This document shows positions 54,767 through 63,696 of a stretch of DNA of 64,000 bases, one piece after another. The DNA is from Streptomyces marispadix (lineage in GTDB: Bacteria; Actinomycetota; Actinomycetes; Streptomycetales; Streptomycetaceae), in assembly GCF_022524345.1 (NCBI RefSeq), contig NZ_JAKWJU010000002.1, positions 5,184,501-5,248,500 of the forward strand, read 5' to 3'. Made by a program: the position numbers and the translations under genes. Positions within the stretch are counted from its first letter, which is position 1; every line of letters begins with the position of its first letter. The notes under the pieces are model-generated. The model did not search any database. It was not told the DNA's origin and worked only from the letters and a program-made list of their open reading frames with translations.

Positions 54767-57700
54767 TCAGTTGCTCGCAGGCAACCAGCCCGTCTGGACC
54801 AACTGGCCGCCCCGGCGCCGCGTCTGGAAGTAGCCGCGGCCGGGAGGGAGTTGAGTCGGAGAGATGTTGCCCAGCAGCGCGCCCTCGGACTTGTCACCGG
54901 AAAGGACGACGCCCTGAGCGCCCAGCTCCTTCATCCGCTGCATCACCGGCTCGTACAGCGCACGGCTGGCGCCGCCGGACGAGCGGGCGATGATGACGCG
55001 CAGCCCGACGTCGCGGGCGAACGGCAGATACTCCAGCAGCGGCATCAGCGGGTTCTGCCCGGTGGCCACCAGATCGTAGTCGTCGATGACTACGAACGCG
55101 TCGGGGCTGTCGTACCAGCTTCGGTTGCGTAGCTGTTCCGGCGTGACGTCCGGCCCCGGCATGCGCCGCGACATGGACCCTGCGAGTCCCTCCAGGGTCT
55201 CCTGAAGGGACGGAGCCGCGGCGCAGTACCGCGACAGATGCGCCTCGGGCACTCCCTGGAGGTGCGCGCGCCGGTAGTCGCCGACCACGATCTTGGCCTT
55301 GTCCGGCGTGTAGCGCTCGGTGATCTTCTGCATGAGCAGACGCAGCAGTGCGCTCTTGCCGGACTCGCTCTCACCGAAGACCACGAACAGCGGGTCCGTC
55401 TCGAAGTTGACGAACACGGGCCGCAGCGAGCTCTCGTCGATGCCGAACGCGAGGCCGTGCTCGGGGTAGTCGGAGCCCTTGGGGAGCCTGGAGGCTTCGA
55501 GCATGGTCGGCAGCAGCCGCACGGCGGGTGCCGGTTCGCCCTTCCAGTGCTCGTTGATCGCGCTGATCGTCTGCCTCGTCGCGTCCGGCAGGTCCTCCAG
55601 CGTCGAGGAGCCGTCGATGCGCGGCAGGGCCGTCATCAAGTGCAGCTTGTCCGGGCTGAGTCCGCGGCCCGGCATGGCGACGGGCACGTTCGCGGCGACC
55701 TTGCGGTCGATCTCCGACTCGGACGGGTCGCCCAGCCTCAGCTCCACGCGGTTCTGGAGGAGGTCCTTCAGCGCGGGACGCACCTCCGTGTACCGCGAGG
55801 CGGTGAGTATGAGGTGGACGCCGAAGCCGAGACCCCGGGTGGCGATGTCGGTGACGTCGCTCTCCAGCATCTCGTAGTCGTTCTTGAACGTCGCCCAGCC
55901 GTCGATGACGAGGAAGACGTCTCCCCACTTCTGGTCCGGGAGCTGCCCGGCGGCGCGGCGCTGGCGGAAGGTGGCGATGGAGTCGACGTTGTGCGCGCGG
56001 AAGTACTCCTCGCGCTCGTTGAGGATCGACATGACCTCGCTGACCGTACGGCGCACCTTCTCGCCGTCGAGGCGGTTGGCGACACCGCCGACATGGTTCA
56101 GGTCCTCCATCGCCAGCAGCGAGCCGCCGCCGAAGTCCAGGCAGTAGAACTGCACTTCGGACGGGGTGTGCGTCAGCGCGAACGACGTCATGAGCGTGCG
56201 CAGCAGCGTCGACTTCCCGGACTGCGGGCCGCCGATGACGAATCCGTGGCCCGCCGCACCGGAGAAGTCCCGGTACAGCACGTCGCGGCGCTGCTCGAAC
56301 GGCTTGTCCAGCAGGGCCACCGGCACCGCCAGCCGGCCGAGCGCCGTGTAGTCCGGCGCCGTCAGGCCGCGTTCGGGCGTGGCCGCGAGCGCGGGCAGCA
56401 ACTGGTCCAGGGACGGCGGCTCGTCCAGCGGCGGCAGCCACACCTGGTGTGCGGACGGGCCCTGGCCGACCATCTTCTGCACGATGACGTCGAGCACGGT
56501 GTCCGCGAGCGCGTCGTCGACGGTCTCCGCCTCCGGGGTGTCCGGCTCGGGGGCCACCGGCAGAGCAACGGGCGTGGCGGTGAACTTCACCGGACGCGTC
56601 TGCGTGGACTGGCTGACCCGGGTCGGGCCCGCCGTGCGGTAGGCGCCGGAGACGTAGGCCGCCTTGAACTGCACCATCGTCTCGGTGTCGTACTTGAGGA
56701 ACCCGGCGCCGGGCACGTTCGGCAGGTGGTACGCGTCCGGGACGCCGATCGCGGTGCGCGACTCGGCGGCCGAGAACGTACGCAGACCGATCCGGTACGA
56801 CAGGAACGTGTCCAGACCGCGCAGCTTGCCCTCTTCCAGACGCTGGGAGGCCAGGAGCATGTGCACGCCCAGCGAACGGCCGATGCGGCCGATCTGGATG
56901 AACATGTCGATGAAGTCGGGCTTTGCGGTGAGGAGTTCGCTGAACTCGTCGATGATGAGCACGAGCGACGGCAGCGGGTCCAGCGCGGCACCGGCGGCAC
57001 GAGCCTTCTCGTAGTCCGTGATGTTGGCGTAGTTGCCCGCCCTGCGCAGCACTTCCTGACGGCGGTTCAGCTCACCGGTGATCGCGTCGCGCATGCGGTC
57101 GACGAGGGTGAGTTCGTCGGCGAGGTTGGTGATGACCGCCGCCGTGTGCGGCATGTCGGCCATGCCTGTGAAGGTCGCGCCGCCCTTGAAGTCGGCGAGG
57201 ATGAAGTTGAGCGTCTCGGACGAGTGCGTGACGGCCAGGCCGAGCACGAGCGTACGCAGCAGCTCCGACTTACCCGAACCGGTCGCACCGACGCACAGAC
57301 CGTGCGGGCCCATGCCCTCCTGCGACGCCTCCTTGATGTCGAGCATCACCGGCTCGCCCTCGCCGCCGATCCCGATGGGGACGCGCAGCCGCTCGTGCAG
57401 CGAACGCGGGCGCCAGGTGCGCGCCATGTCCACGGAGCCGGCGTCGCCGATGCCCATCAGATCGGTGAAGTCCAGGTTGGACAGCAGCGGTTCGCCCTCC
57501 TCGCCGCTGCCCATGCGCATCGGCGAGAGCTGTCGAGCCAGCGCCTCGGCCTGCTCGTAGCTCAGCAGGTCGGGCTTGCCGGAGTACGCCGACTCCCGGC
57601 CGACGTAGAGGTCGAGGGCCTTCTCCCGCACATGGACCGTCAGGCCGCCGGACATCTGGTCGTCCAGCGCCCCGGGCGCGACCTCGATGAAGGTGACGCC

Positions 57701-58708
57701 CTGGAGGCCCTCGGCGCCCGCGAGTTGGGAGTCCGGCGGGATCGAGCCGCCGTCGAGGATCACGATGATGTGCGGCTGGTCGGCCAGGGGCGTCCCGTCG
57801 CGGTTCCAGCGGGGACGGCCGTCGAGCTGGCTGTGCAGCGCCTCCTCGAGCTGCCCGAGGTCGTCGTAGAACAGGCGTGCCTGTCCCGCGCCGTCGGACT
57901 GCGAGGGGTGCTGCGCGTGCGGCAGCCACTTCGTCCAGTCCCACTCGGCCATCGAGCCCGGGTGGGCGACGACCGCGATCATCATCTCCTCGGGGGAGTG
58001 CAGCGCGGAGAGCTGCCCGATCGCGGCACGGACATTGCCGTAGACCTCGTCCGTACTTCCGGTGACGACCACGTGGTAAAAGGCCCGAAGGCTCACGGCG
58101 ATCGGAAGGTCCGGAAGTGAACGGTGAATGTCCAGAAAGGACTTCATGGCTTCTGCCGTGAGCGGCTCCAGTTCGTCCTTGGGAGCCGTTTCCGGAGCGA
58201 CGAGCGGAGTGCTCAACTGCTGCCAGCCCGTGCCGATTCGCACCGACGAGAAGTCGTTGTCGGACGGGCGGCGTTCCCAGACGCGTTTGCTGTCTCCGGC
58301 GATCGCCCAGAGCTGATCCGGACTCGGATGCTGATAGAGCTGCGCGTTCCGCTGCGCCTCCGAGGTCTTGCGTACGTCCTTACGGATCTGGTCGAGATAG
58401 CGGAAGTAGTCCCTCCGCGCCTGGCCCATCTGGGCCCGGCCCCCCCGCCTTGCTTTGACGACCTGCGCGATCGCCATTGCGACCGTGGATACCGCCATCA
58501 GGCCGCCGACGACCTTCATGTAGGGCTGTGAGCCCGGCATGAAGAAGAATGCGACCGAACCTCCCATGCCCATCACGGGCAGAAGATTCATCCAGATGTC
58601 GCTGTCACCGTCGCGCGGCAGTTCTGGAGGGGATTCCAGCTTGACTTCCCCTTCGGGCACGGTCGGCGGCATGACCCGTGGCTGCCGCTTCACGATGACC
58701 ACACTCAC
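54767..58708 (-). CDS. eccC: Type VII secretion FtsK/SpoIIIE ATPase EccC
   Basis: A 1313-residue motor ATPase of the ESX complex, a single polypeptide with all three ATPase domains. Two membrane helices lie at about 40-85 (WMNLLPVMGMGGSVAFFFMP and VVGGLMAVSTVAMAIAQVV). Walker A motifs are GATGSGKSELL (about 475), GGPQSGKSTLL (about 828) and GESESGKSALL (about 1114). Only the first domain has a full Walker B Glu (LVLIIDEFSEL). The second reads LVIDGWATF and the third VVIDDYDLV, as in studied EccC/EssC proteins where the later domains bind substrate signals. GTG 58708 has only a weak ribosome site. It is divergent from eccD. Confidence 0.95.
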   Translation of the reverse strand: MSVVIVKRQPRVMPPTVPEGEVKLESPPELPRDGDSDIWMNLLPVMGMGGSVAFFFMPGSQPYMKVVGGLMAVSTVAMAIAQVVKARRGGRAQMGQARRDYFRYLDQIRKDVRKTSEAQRNAQLYQHPSPDQLWAIAGDSKRVWERRPSDNDFSSVRIGTGWQQLSTPLVAPETAPKDELEPLTAEAMKSFLDIHRSLPDLPIAVSLRAFYHVVVTGSTDEVYGNVRAAIGQLSALHSPEEMMIAVVAHPGSMAEWDWTKWLPHAQHPSQSDGAGQARLFYDDLGQLEEALHSQLDGRPRWNRDGTPLADQPHIIVILDGGSIPPDSQLAGAEGLQGVTFIEVAPGALDDQMSGGLTVHVREKALDLYVGRESAYSGKPDLLSYEQAEALARQLSPMRMGSGEEGEPLLSNLDFTDLMGIGDAGSVDMARTWRPRSLHERLRVPIGIGGEGEPVMLDIKEASQEGMGPHGLCVGATGSGKSELLRTLVLGLAVTHSSETLNFILADFKGGATFTGMADMPHTAAVITNLADELTLVDRMRDAITGELNRRQEVLRRAGNYANITDYEKARAAGAALDPLPSLVLIIDEFSELLTAKPDFIDMFIQIGRIGRSLGVHMLLASQRLEEGKLRGLDTFLSYRIGLRTFSAAESRTAIGVPDAYHLPNVPGAGFLKYDTETMVQFKAAYVSGAYRTAGPTRVSQSTQTRPVKFTATPVALPVAPEPDTPEAETVDDALADTVLDVIVQKMVGQGPSAHQVWLPPLDEPPSLDQLLPALAATPERGLTAPDYTALGRLAVPVALLDKPFEQRRDVLYRDFSGAAGHGFVIGGPQSGKSTLLRTLMTSFALTHTPSEVQFYCLDFGGGSLLAMEDLNHVGGVANRLDGEKVRRTVSEVMSILNEREEYFRAHNVDSIATFRQRRAAGQLPDQKWGDVFLVIDGWATFKNDYEMLESDVTDIATRGLGFGVHLILTASRYTEVRPALKDLLQNRVELRLGDPSESEIDRKVAANVPVAMPGRGLSPDKLHLMTALPRIDGSSTLEDLPDATRQTISAINEHWKGEPAPAVRLLPTMLEASRLPKGSDYPEHGLAFGIDESSLRPVFVNFETDPLFVVFGESESGKSALLRLLMQKITERYTPDKAKIVVGDYRRAHLQGVPEAHLSRYCAAAPSLQETLEGLAGSMSRRMPGPDVTPEQLRNRSWYDSPDAFVVIDDYDLVATGQNPLMPLLEYLPFARDVGLRVIIARSSGGASRALYEPVMQRMKELGAQGVVLSGDKSEGALLGNISPTQLPPGRGYFQTRRRGGQLVQTGWLPASN

Positions 58709-58792
58709 CGTTTCATCAGTCCTTCACGATAAATTCGCAATTACGCACCGACGCCCCCGCCATCGCAACAGCTACCGGTCATGCAGACGCTG

Positions 58793-58798
58793 ATCCTA
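58793..58798 (-). promoter_or_regulatory. Putative -10 element for eccC
   Basis: On the minus strand the sequence reads TAGGAT, about 85 nt before the eccC GTG. The -35 position is poor. On the plus strand TAAATT (58927-58932), 44 bp before eccD, is the best counterpart. Confidence 0.3.
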
Positions 58799-58976
58799 GT
58801 AGGTGTGAGAGTCTCCGGGTCCGGGAGGACCGACTGTCCGCCGTGGACGGTAAGGTGACCCGCAATCTTCCCAAGTGCTTCCCTGCCGGGGGAGCTTGGG
58901 GCAATCGACGAGCCCAAGATGTCTGTAAATTCATCGTGACGCCGAGTGCGAGCATCGAGCAAGGGGGAACAAGAAG

Positions 58977-60436
58977 GTGGCCACGACCGCAGCGACAGGC
59001 TTCTGCCGCGTCACGGTAGTTGCTCCCGGGGGGCGCATCGATGTCGCTCTTCCCGAGGACGTGCCCCTGTCCGACGTCTATCCGGAGATCGCCCGGCTCT
59101 CCGGGGGAGCCCGGCCGAGGGCTCCCTGTCGGGATACCACCTGGTCCGCAGGGACGGACGGGTCCTCGAATCGGGCCTGTCCCTCGCGGGCAACGGCATC
59201 AAGGACGGAGAGGTCCTGCTGCTGCGCCCGTTCGCCGACTCGCTGCCCTCCGCGGTCTTCGACGACGTGAGCGACGCCGTCGCCTCGGCGGTCCGCCAGG
59301 ACCGCGCGCTGTGGAACGAGCAGCGGATGCGCGCGGCCGGACTCACCGGCGGCGGCGTGCTGTTGGTGCTCATGGCCTTCGCGCTGTGGTTCGCCGACCC
59401 CGTCAAGCACGACATGCACGGGCTGCCCGGCATCATCGCCGCGGGGGCCGGCGTCCTCCTCGTCGCGCTCGCCTGCGTACGGGCCAGGGTGTACGGCGAC
59501 AGGGCCTCGTCGATAGCGCTCGGGCTGGGCGCCATGCCGCACATCATGATCGCCGGATCGGGCATCCTGCCCCTCGACGAGGGCGAAGGCATCGGACGAC
59601 TCCAGTTCCTGCTGGGCTGCGTCGCCGTGCTGCTCGCGTCGGCGGTGCTCATCGCCATCACACCGAGGGGCGACGGACCGTTCGTGGCCTCCGCGATCGT
59701 CTCGGCGGTCGGCACCGTGTTCACCTTCATCGCCGTGCTCGCCGACATGGACGCCGCCGAGGCCGCCGCCGTCGCAGCGCCCGTATCGGTCGGCACCATC
59801 GCGTTCCTGCCCGGCCTCTCCGCCCGCTTCGCCCGGCTTCCCATAGGCTTCGAGCCCCGCGCGGGCGGCCCCGGCGGCTACGACGGTGACTCAGGCCGCA
59901 CCCAGGGCCCCGTCGACGCCGAGCGCATCGCCGCCCAGGCCCGCCGCGGCCACGAGATGCTCGTCGGCCTGGTCGGCGGCTGGTGCGCCGCCGTGGTGGG
60001 CACCGCCGCCGTGCTCGGCTTCTCCCACAATGGCTGGGGCCAGCTCCTCGCCCTCGCCACCGGCATCGCGATGCTGCTGCGCGCCCGCCTCTTCCGCTAC
60101 ACCTCGCAGGTCACCTGCTCGCTGGTCGCGGGCCTCGGCACCCTCACGCTGCTCGCGCTCGGCCTGTCCCTCAACCCTCCGGGCCAGCTCCTGCGCGAGT
60201 TCGTCACGGGTGACACCTCCGGGCTCGACGTCCGTACGGTCTGGATCGCGGCGTCGATCGCGGTCGCCGCCGCGCTGGTCACCGCGATCGGCCTGATCGT
60301 GCCGCGTACGGGACTGACGCCGTTCTGGGGCCGGTTCATGGAGCTGACCGAGACGTTCGTACTGCTCTCGCTGATCCCGCTGTGCCTCGCGGTGCTCGAC
60401 GTCTACGCGGACGTACGCGGATCCATCGGAGGCTGA
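58977..60436 (+). CDS. eccD: Type VII secretion membrane component EccD, frameshifted near 59115
   Basis: The expected product is about 486 residues. GTG 58977 with GGGGGA 8 nt upstream begins a ubiquitin-like (YukD) N-terminal domain: CRVTVVAPGGRIDVALPEDV. After EIARLSGGARP this frame becomes nonsense, while the frame starting at GAG 59117 continues the domain (EGSLSGYHLVRRDGRVLESG). It then runs through about 11 hydrophobic helices to 60436. One missing base around 59109-59120 reconciles the two. EccD dimers form the membrane vestibule of the ESX complex. The missing base is either a sequencing error or a real inactivating mutation. Confidence 0.85.
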
Positions 60437-60442
60437 CCCCAA

Positions 60443-60496
60443 GGCAGGCGGCAGCAGGCAGCAGGCAGCAGGCGGCAGGCACCGGACCGGTCCGGT
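60443..60496. repeat. GGCAGCA heptad repeat and 16-bp perfect palindrome
   Basis: Three exact GGCAGCA units (60450-60470), flanked by GGCAGGC and GGCGGCA variants, directly follow eccD. They are followed at 60481-60496 by ACCGGACCGGTCCGGT, a perfect 16-bp palindrome with no loop. The 304-bp gap 60437-60740 also holds the terminator and rpsO promoter candidates listed next. Confidence 0.8.
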
Positions 60497-60600
60497 ACCT
60501 GCCGATCCGCAGGCCGTGAACGGGCCCGGTGTACGGGCTGGCCGCGGGCATTCGTACGGCTGCCGCGCACGCGGAAGACGTGCGGCCCCTGTGCCGAACT

Positions 60601-60634
60601 CCGCCCGCCCCCAAGGCAGTACGGGGGCGGGCGG
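60601..60634 (+). terminator. Strong hairpin between eccD and rpsO
   Basis: Perfect 12-bp stem CCGCCCGCCCCC / GGGGGCGGGCGG with a 10-nt loop, just upstream of the rpsO -10 candidate. Confidence 0.65.
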
Positions 60635-60653
60635 AGGCATGAGGAACCGCTGG

Positions 60654-60659
60654 TAGGCT
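60654..60659 (+). promoter_or_regulatory. Putative -10 element for rpsO
   Basis: TAGGCT, 81 bp before the rpsO GTG and 20 bp after the strong hairpin. The same hexamer precedes pnp and rimP. The -35 position is not conserved. Confidence 0.4.
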
Positions 60660-60740
60660 TGGGCGGCCCTCCGAGTAACCGAAGGAATCCCTGAGACGAA
60701 GACCAGGGGCGCTCGTGGGCCGTAACCAAGAGGAGTACGC

Positions 60741-61031
60741 GTGTCGTCTCTCGATGCCGCGACCAAGAAGCAGATCATCTCCGAGTTCGCCACCAAGGAG
60801 GGTGACACCGGCTCCCCCGAGGTCCAGGTGGCGCTGCTCTCCCGTCGTATCTCGGACCTGACCGAGCACCTGAAGACCCACAAGCACGACCACCACTCCC
60901 GCCGTGGTCTGCTGCTGCTGGTCGGCCAGCGCCGCCGCCTGCTTCAGTACCTGGCGAAGAAGGACATCCAGCGCTTCCGCGCTCTCGTCGAGCGCCTCGG
61001 CATCCGCCGCGGCGCGGCGGGCGCCCGCTGA
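60741..61031 (+). CDS. rpsO: Ribosomal protein S15 (uS15)
   Basis: A 96-residue primary 16S rRNA-binding protein of the 30S platform. Family features: [39 protein letters not shown] and [12 protein letters not shown]. The normal uS15 length is 88-89; a few extra C-terminal residues (IRRGAAGAR) are present. GTG 60741 has AGGAG 5 nt upstream. It lies upstream of pnp, the widespread rpsO-pnp arrangement. Confidence 0.97.
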   Translation: MSSLDAATKKQIISEFATKEGDTGSPEVQVALLSRRISDLTEHLKTHKHDHHSRRGLLLLVGQRRRLLQYLAKKDIQRFRALVERLGIRRGAAGAR

Positions 61032-61041
61032 CATGTGACGG

Positions 61042-61074
61042 AGGGAGCGGCCCCATCACAGGGGGCCGCTCCCT
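61042..61074 (+). terminator. rpsO-pnp intergenic hairpin
   Basis: Perfect 13-bp stem AGGGAGCGGCCCC / GGGGCCGCTCCCT with a 7-nt loop, 10 bp after rpsO. In streptomycetes the rpsO-pnp transcript is known to be processed in this intergenic region by RNase III, so this may be a cleavage site as well as, or instead of, a terminator. Confidence 0.7.
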
Positions 61075-61103
61075 TCGCCGTATCTGAAGGACCGGATGGT
61101 TTG

Positions 61104-61109
61104 TAGGCT
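61104..61109 (+). promoter_or_regulatory. Putative -10 element for pnp
   Basis: TAGGCT, 269 bp before the pnp GTG; TATCTG lies 17 bp upstream as a poor -35. The long leader (61110-61372, part of the 341-bp gap) shows no gene and could carry pnp autoregulation. Confidence 0.4.
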
Positions 61110-61372
61110 GGTCCCAGCACGACGTACACCGCGGCGTGCGCCACCGGACCGCCCCCACAGGACAGCGGTCCCGAAAACGCACAACGCATACACGCACACA
61201 TAGGCAAACAGACGCGGCAGGGGCGCGCCGCCCGTCGCCGGTCCTCGGTAGTGGCCCCCGGACACAGGATGTTCCGGGTGCTTCGATCGAAGACCGGCCC
61301 GCAAACGGAGCGCTCCTCCGCAGCCGGTCCGCCGCCACACGGGCGCCGGACGCAGACGAGGAGATATCCCTG

Positions 61373-63616
61373 GTGGAGAACGAGACCCACTACGCCGAAG
61401 CCGTCATCGACAACGGCACGTTCGGCACCCGCACGATCCGATTCGAGACGGGCCGGCTCGCGAAGCAGGCCGCCGGCTCCGCAGTGGCATACCTGGACGA
61501 CGACACCATGGTGCTGTCGGCCACCACCGCCTCGAAGCAGCCGAAGGACCAGCTCGACTTCTTCCCGCTCACGGTCGACGTCGAGGAGCGGATGTACGCC
61601 GCGGGGAAGATCCCCGGCTCCTTCTTCCGCCGCGAGGGCCGCCCGTCCGAGGACGCGATCCTCACGTGCCGCCTGATCGACCGCCCGCTGCGCCCCTCAT
61701 TCAAGAAGGGCCTGCGCAACGAGATCCAGATCGTCGAGACGATCATGGCGCTCAACCCCGACCACCTCTACGACGTGGTCGCCATCAACGCCGCCTCCTG
61801 CTCCACGCAGCTTTCGGGCCTGCCCTTCTCCGGCCCCATCGGCGGCACCCGCGTCGCCCTCATCCGCGGCCAGTGGGTCGCGTTCCCGACCCATACGGAG
61901 CTGGAGGACGCCGTCTTCGACATGGTCGTCGCCGGCCGTACGCTCCCCGACGGCGACGTCGCGGTGATGATGGTCGAGGCCGAGGCCACCGAGAAGACCG
62001 TCGAGCTGGTGCGCGGCGGTGCTGAGGCCCCCACCGAGGAGGTCGTCGCCGCGGGTCTCGAGGCCGCCAAGCCCTTCATCAAGGTGCTGTGCAAGGCCCA
62101 GTCCGACCTGGCCGCCAAGGCCGCCAAGCCGGTCGCCGAGTTCCCGATCTACCTCGACCACCAGGACGACGTGCTGGAGGCTCTCACCGAGTCCGTGCGC
62201 GACGAGCTGGCACAGGCGCTCACCATCGCCGGCAAGCAGGAGCGCGAGGCGGAGCTGGACCGGGTGAAGAGCCTGGCCGCCGAGAAGCTCCTCCCGCAGT
62301 TCGAGGGCCGCGAGAAGGAGATCTCCGCCGCGTACCGGACGCTGACCAAGGAACTGGTCCGCGACCGCGTCATCAAGGAGAAGAAGCGCATCGACGGCCG
62401 CGGCGTCACGGACATCCGTACGCTCGCCGCCGAGGTCGAGGCGATTCCGCGCGTGCACGGCTCGGCGCTCTTCGAGCGCGGCGAGACGCAGATCCTCGGC
62501 GTCACGACGCTGAACATGCTTCGCATGGAGCAGCAGCTCGACACCCTCTCGCCGGTGACCCGCAAGCGGTACATGCACAACTACAACTTCCCGCCCTACT
62601 CCACGGGTGAGACGGGCCGTGTGGGCTCGCCGAAGCGCCGCGAGATCGGCCACGGCGCCCTCGCGGAGCGTGCGCTGGTGCCGGTGCTGCCGTCGCGTGA
62701 GGAGTTCCCGTACGCGATCCGCCAGGTCTCCGAGGCGCTCGGCTCCAACGGCTCGACGTCCATGGGCTCGGTCTGCGCGTCCACGATGTCGCTGCTGAAC
62801 GCCGGTGTGCCGCTCAAGGCCCCGGTCGCGGGCATCGCCATGGGACTGATCTCCAAGGAGATCGAGGGCGAGACGCACTACGTCACCCTCACCGACATCC
62901 TCGGTGCCGAGGACGCCTACGGCGACATGGACTTCAAGGTCGCCGGCACCCGCCAGTTCGTCACCGCCCTCCAACTCGACACCAAGCTGGACGGCATCCC
63001 GGCCTCCGTGCTCGCCGCGGCCCTCAAGCAGGCCCGCGACGCTCGTCTGCACATCCTCGACGTGATGAACGAGGCCATCGACGTACCGGACGAGATGTCC
63101 CCGAACGCCCCGCGGATCATCACCGTGAAGATCCCCGTGGACAAGATCGGCGAGGTCATCGGCCCCAAGGGCAAGATGATCAACCAGATCCAGGAGGACA
63201 CCGGCGCCGACATCACCATCGAGGACGACGGCACGATCTACATCGGTGCCGCCGACGGCCCGGCCGCCGAGGCCGCCCGCACCACGATCAACGGCATCGC
63301 CAACCCGACGATGCCCGAGGTCGGCGAGCGCTACCTGGGCACCGTCGTGAAGACGACCACCTTCGGCGCCTTCGTCTCGCTGCTCCCCGGCAAGGACGGT
63401 CTGCTGCACATCTCGCAGATCCGCAAGCTCGCCGGCGGCAAGCGCGTGGAGAACGTCGAGGACGTCCTCGGCGTCGGCCAGAAGGTCCAGGTCGAGATCG
63501 CCGAGATCGACCAGCGCGGCAAGCTGTCGCTGATCCCCGTGCTGGAGGAAGAGGAGTCGGAGGGCTCCGAGCCGAAGGAGTCCGCGCCGGCCGACGCCGC
63601 CGCGGGTGACCAGTGA
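61373..63616 (+). CDS. pnp: Polyribonucleotide nucleotidyltransferase (PNPase)
   Basis: A 747-residue phosphorolytic 3'-to-5' exoribonuclease, which in streptomycetes also adds 3' tails to RNA. Two RNase PH-like domains are seen (first: [20 protein letters not shown]; second: [20 protein letters not shown] and [20 protein letters not shown]), separated by a helical domain. A KH domain ([20 protein letters not shown], near 593) and an S1 domain ([20 protein letters not shown], near 655) follow, then an acidic tail. GTG 61373 has GAGGAG 9 nt upstream and begins the conserved [14 protein letters not shown]. Confidence 0.98.
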   Translation: MENETHYAEAVIDNGTFGTRTIRFETGRLAKQAAGSAVAYLDDDTMVLSATTASKQPKDQLDFFPLTVDVEERMYAAGKIPGSFFRREGRPSEDAILTCRLIDRPLRPSFKKGLRNEIQIVETIMALNPDHLYDVVAINAASCSTQLSGLPFSGPIGGTRVALIRGQWVAFPTHTELEDAVFDMVVAGRTLPDGDVAVMMVEAEATEKTVELVRGGAEAPTEEVVAAGLEAAKPFIKVLCKAQSDLAAKAAKPVAEFPIYLDHQDDVLEALTESVRDELAQALTIAGKQEREAELDRVKSLAAEKLLPQFEGREKEISAAYRTLTKELVRDRVIKEKKRIDGRGVTDIRTLAAEVEAIPRVHGSALFERGETQILGVTTLNMLRMEQQLDTLSPVTRKRYMHNYNFPPYSTGETGRVGSPKRREIGHGALAERALVPVLPSREEFPYAIRQVSEALGSNGSTSMGSVCASTMSLLNAGVPLKAPVAGIAMGLISKEIEGETHYVTLTDILGAEDAYGDMDFKVAGTRQFVTALQLDTKLDGIPASVLAAALKQARDARLHILDVMNEAIDVPDEMSPNAPRIITVKIPVDKIGEVIGPKGKMINQIQEDTGADITIEDDGTIYIGAADGPAAEAARTTINGIANPTMPEVGERYLGTVVKTTTFGAFVSLLPGKDGLLHISQIRKLAGGKRVENVEDVLGVGQKVQVEIAEIDQRGKLSLIPVLEEEESEGSEPKESAPADAAAGDQ

Positions 63617-63630
63617 CACCTACGCACCGT

Positions 63631-63671
63631 GCGACGGCCCGCCCCACCACCGCGGAGGGGCGGGCCGTCGC
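63631..63671 (+). terminator. Strong hairpin directly after pnp
   Basis: Perfect 15-bp stem GCGACGGCCCGCCCC / GGGGCGGGCCGTCGC with an 11-nt loop, 14 bp after the pnp stop. It would lie inside the M16 gene if that gene began at GTG 63613. Confidence 0.65.
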
Positions 63672-63696
63672 CCGTACACCATCGGGAGTGAGGGCG

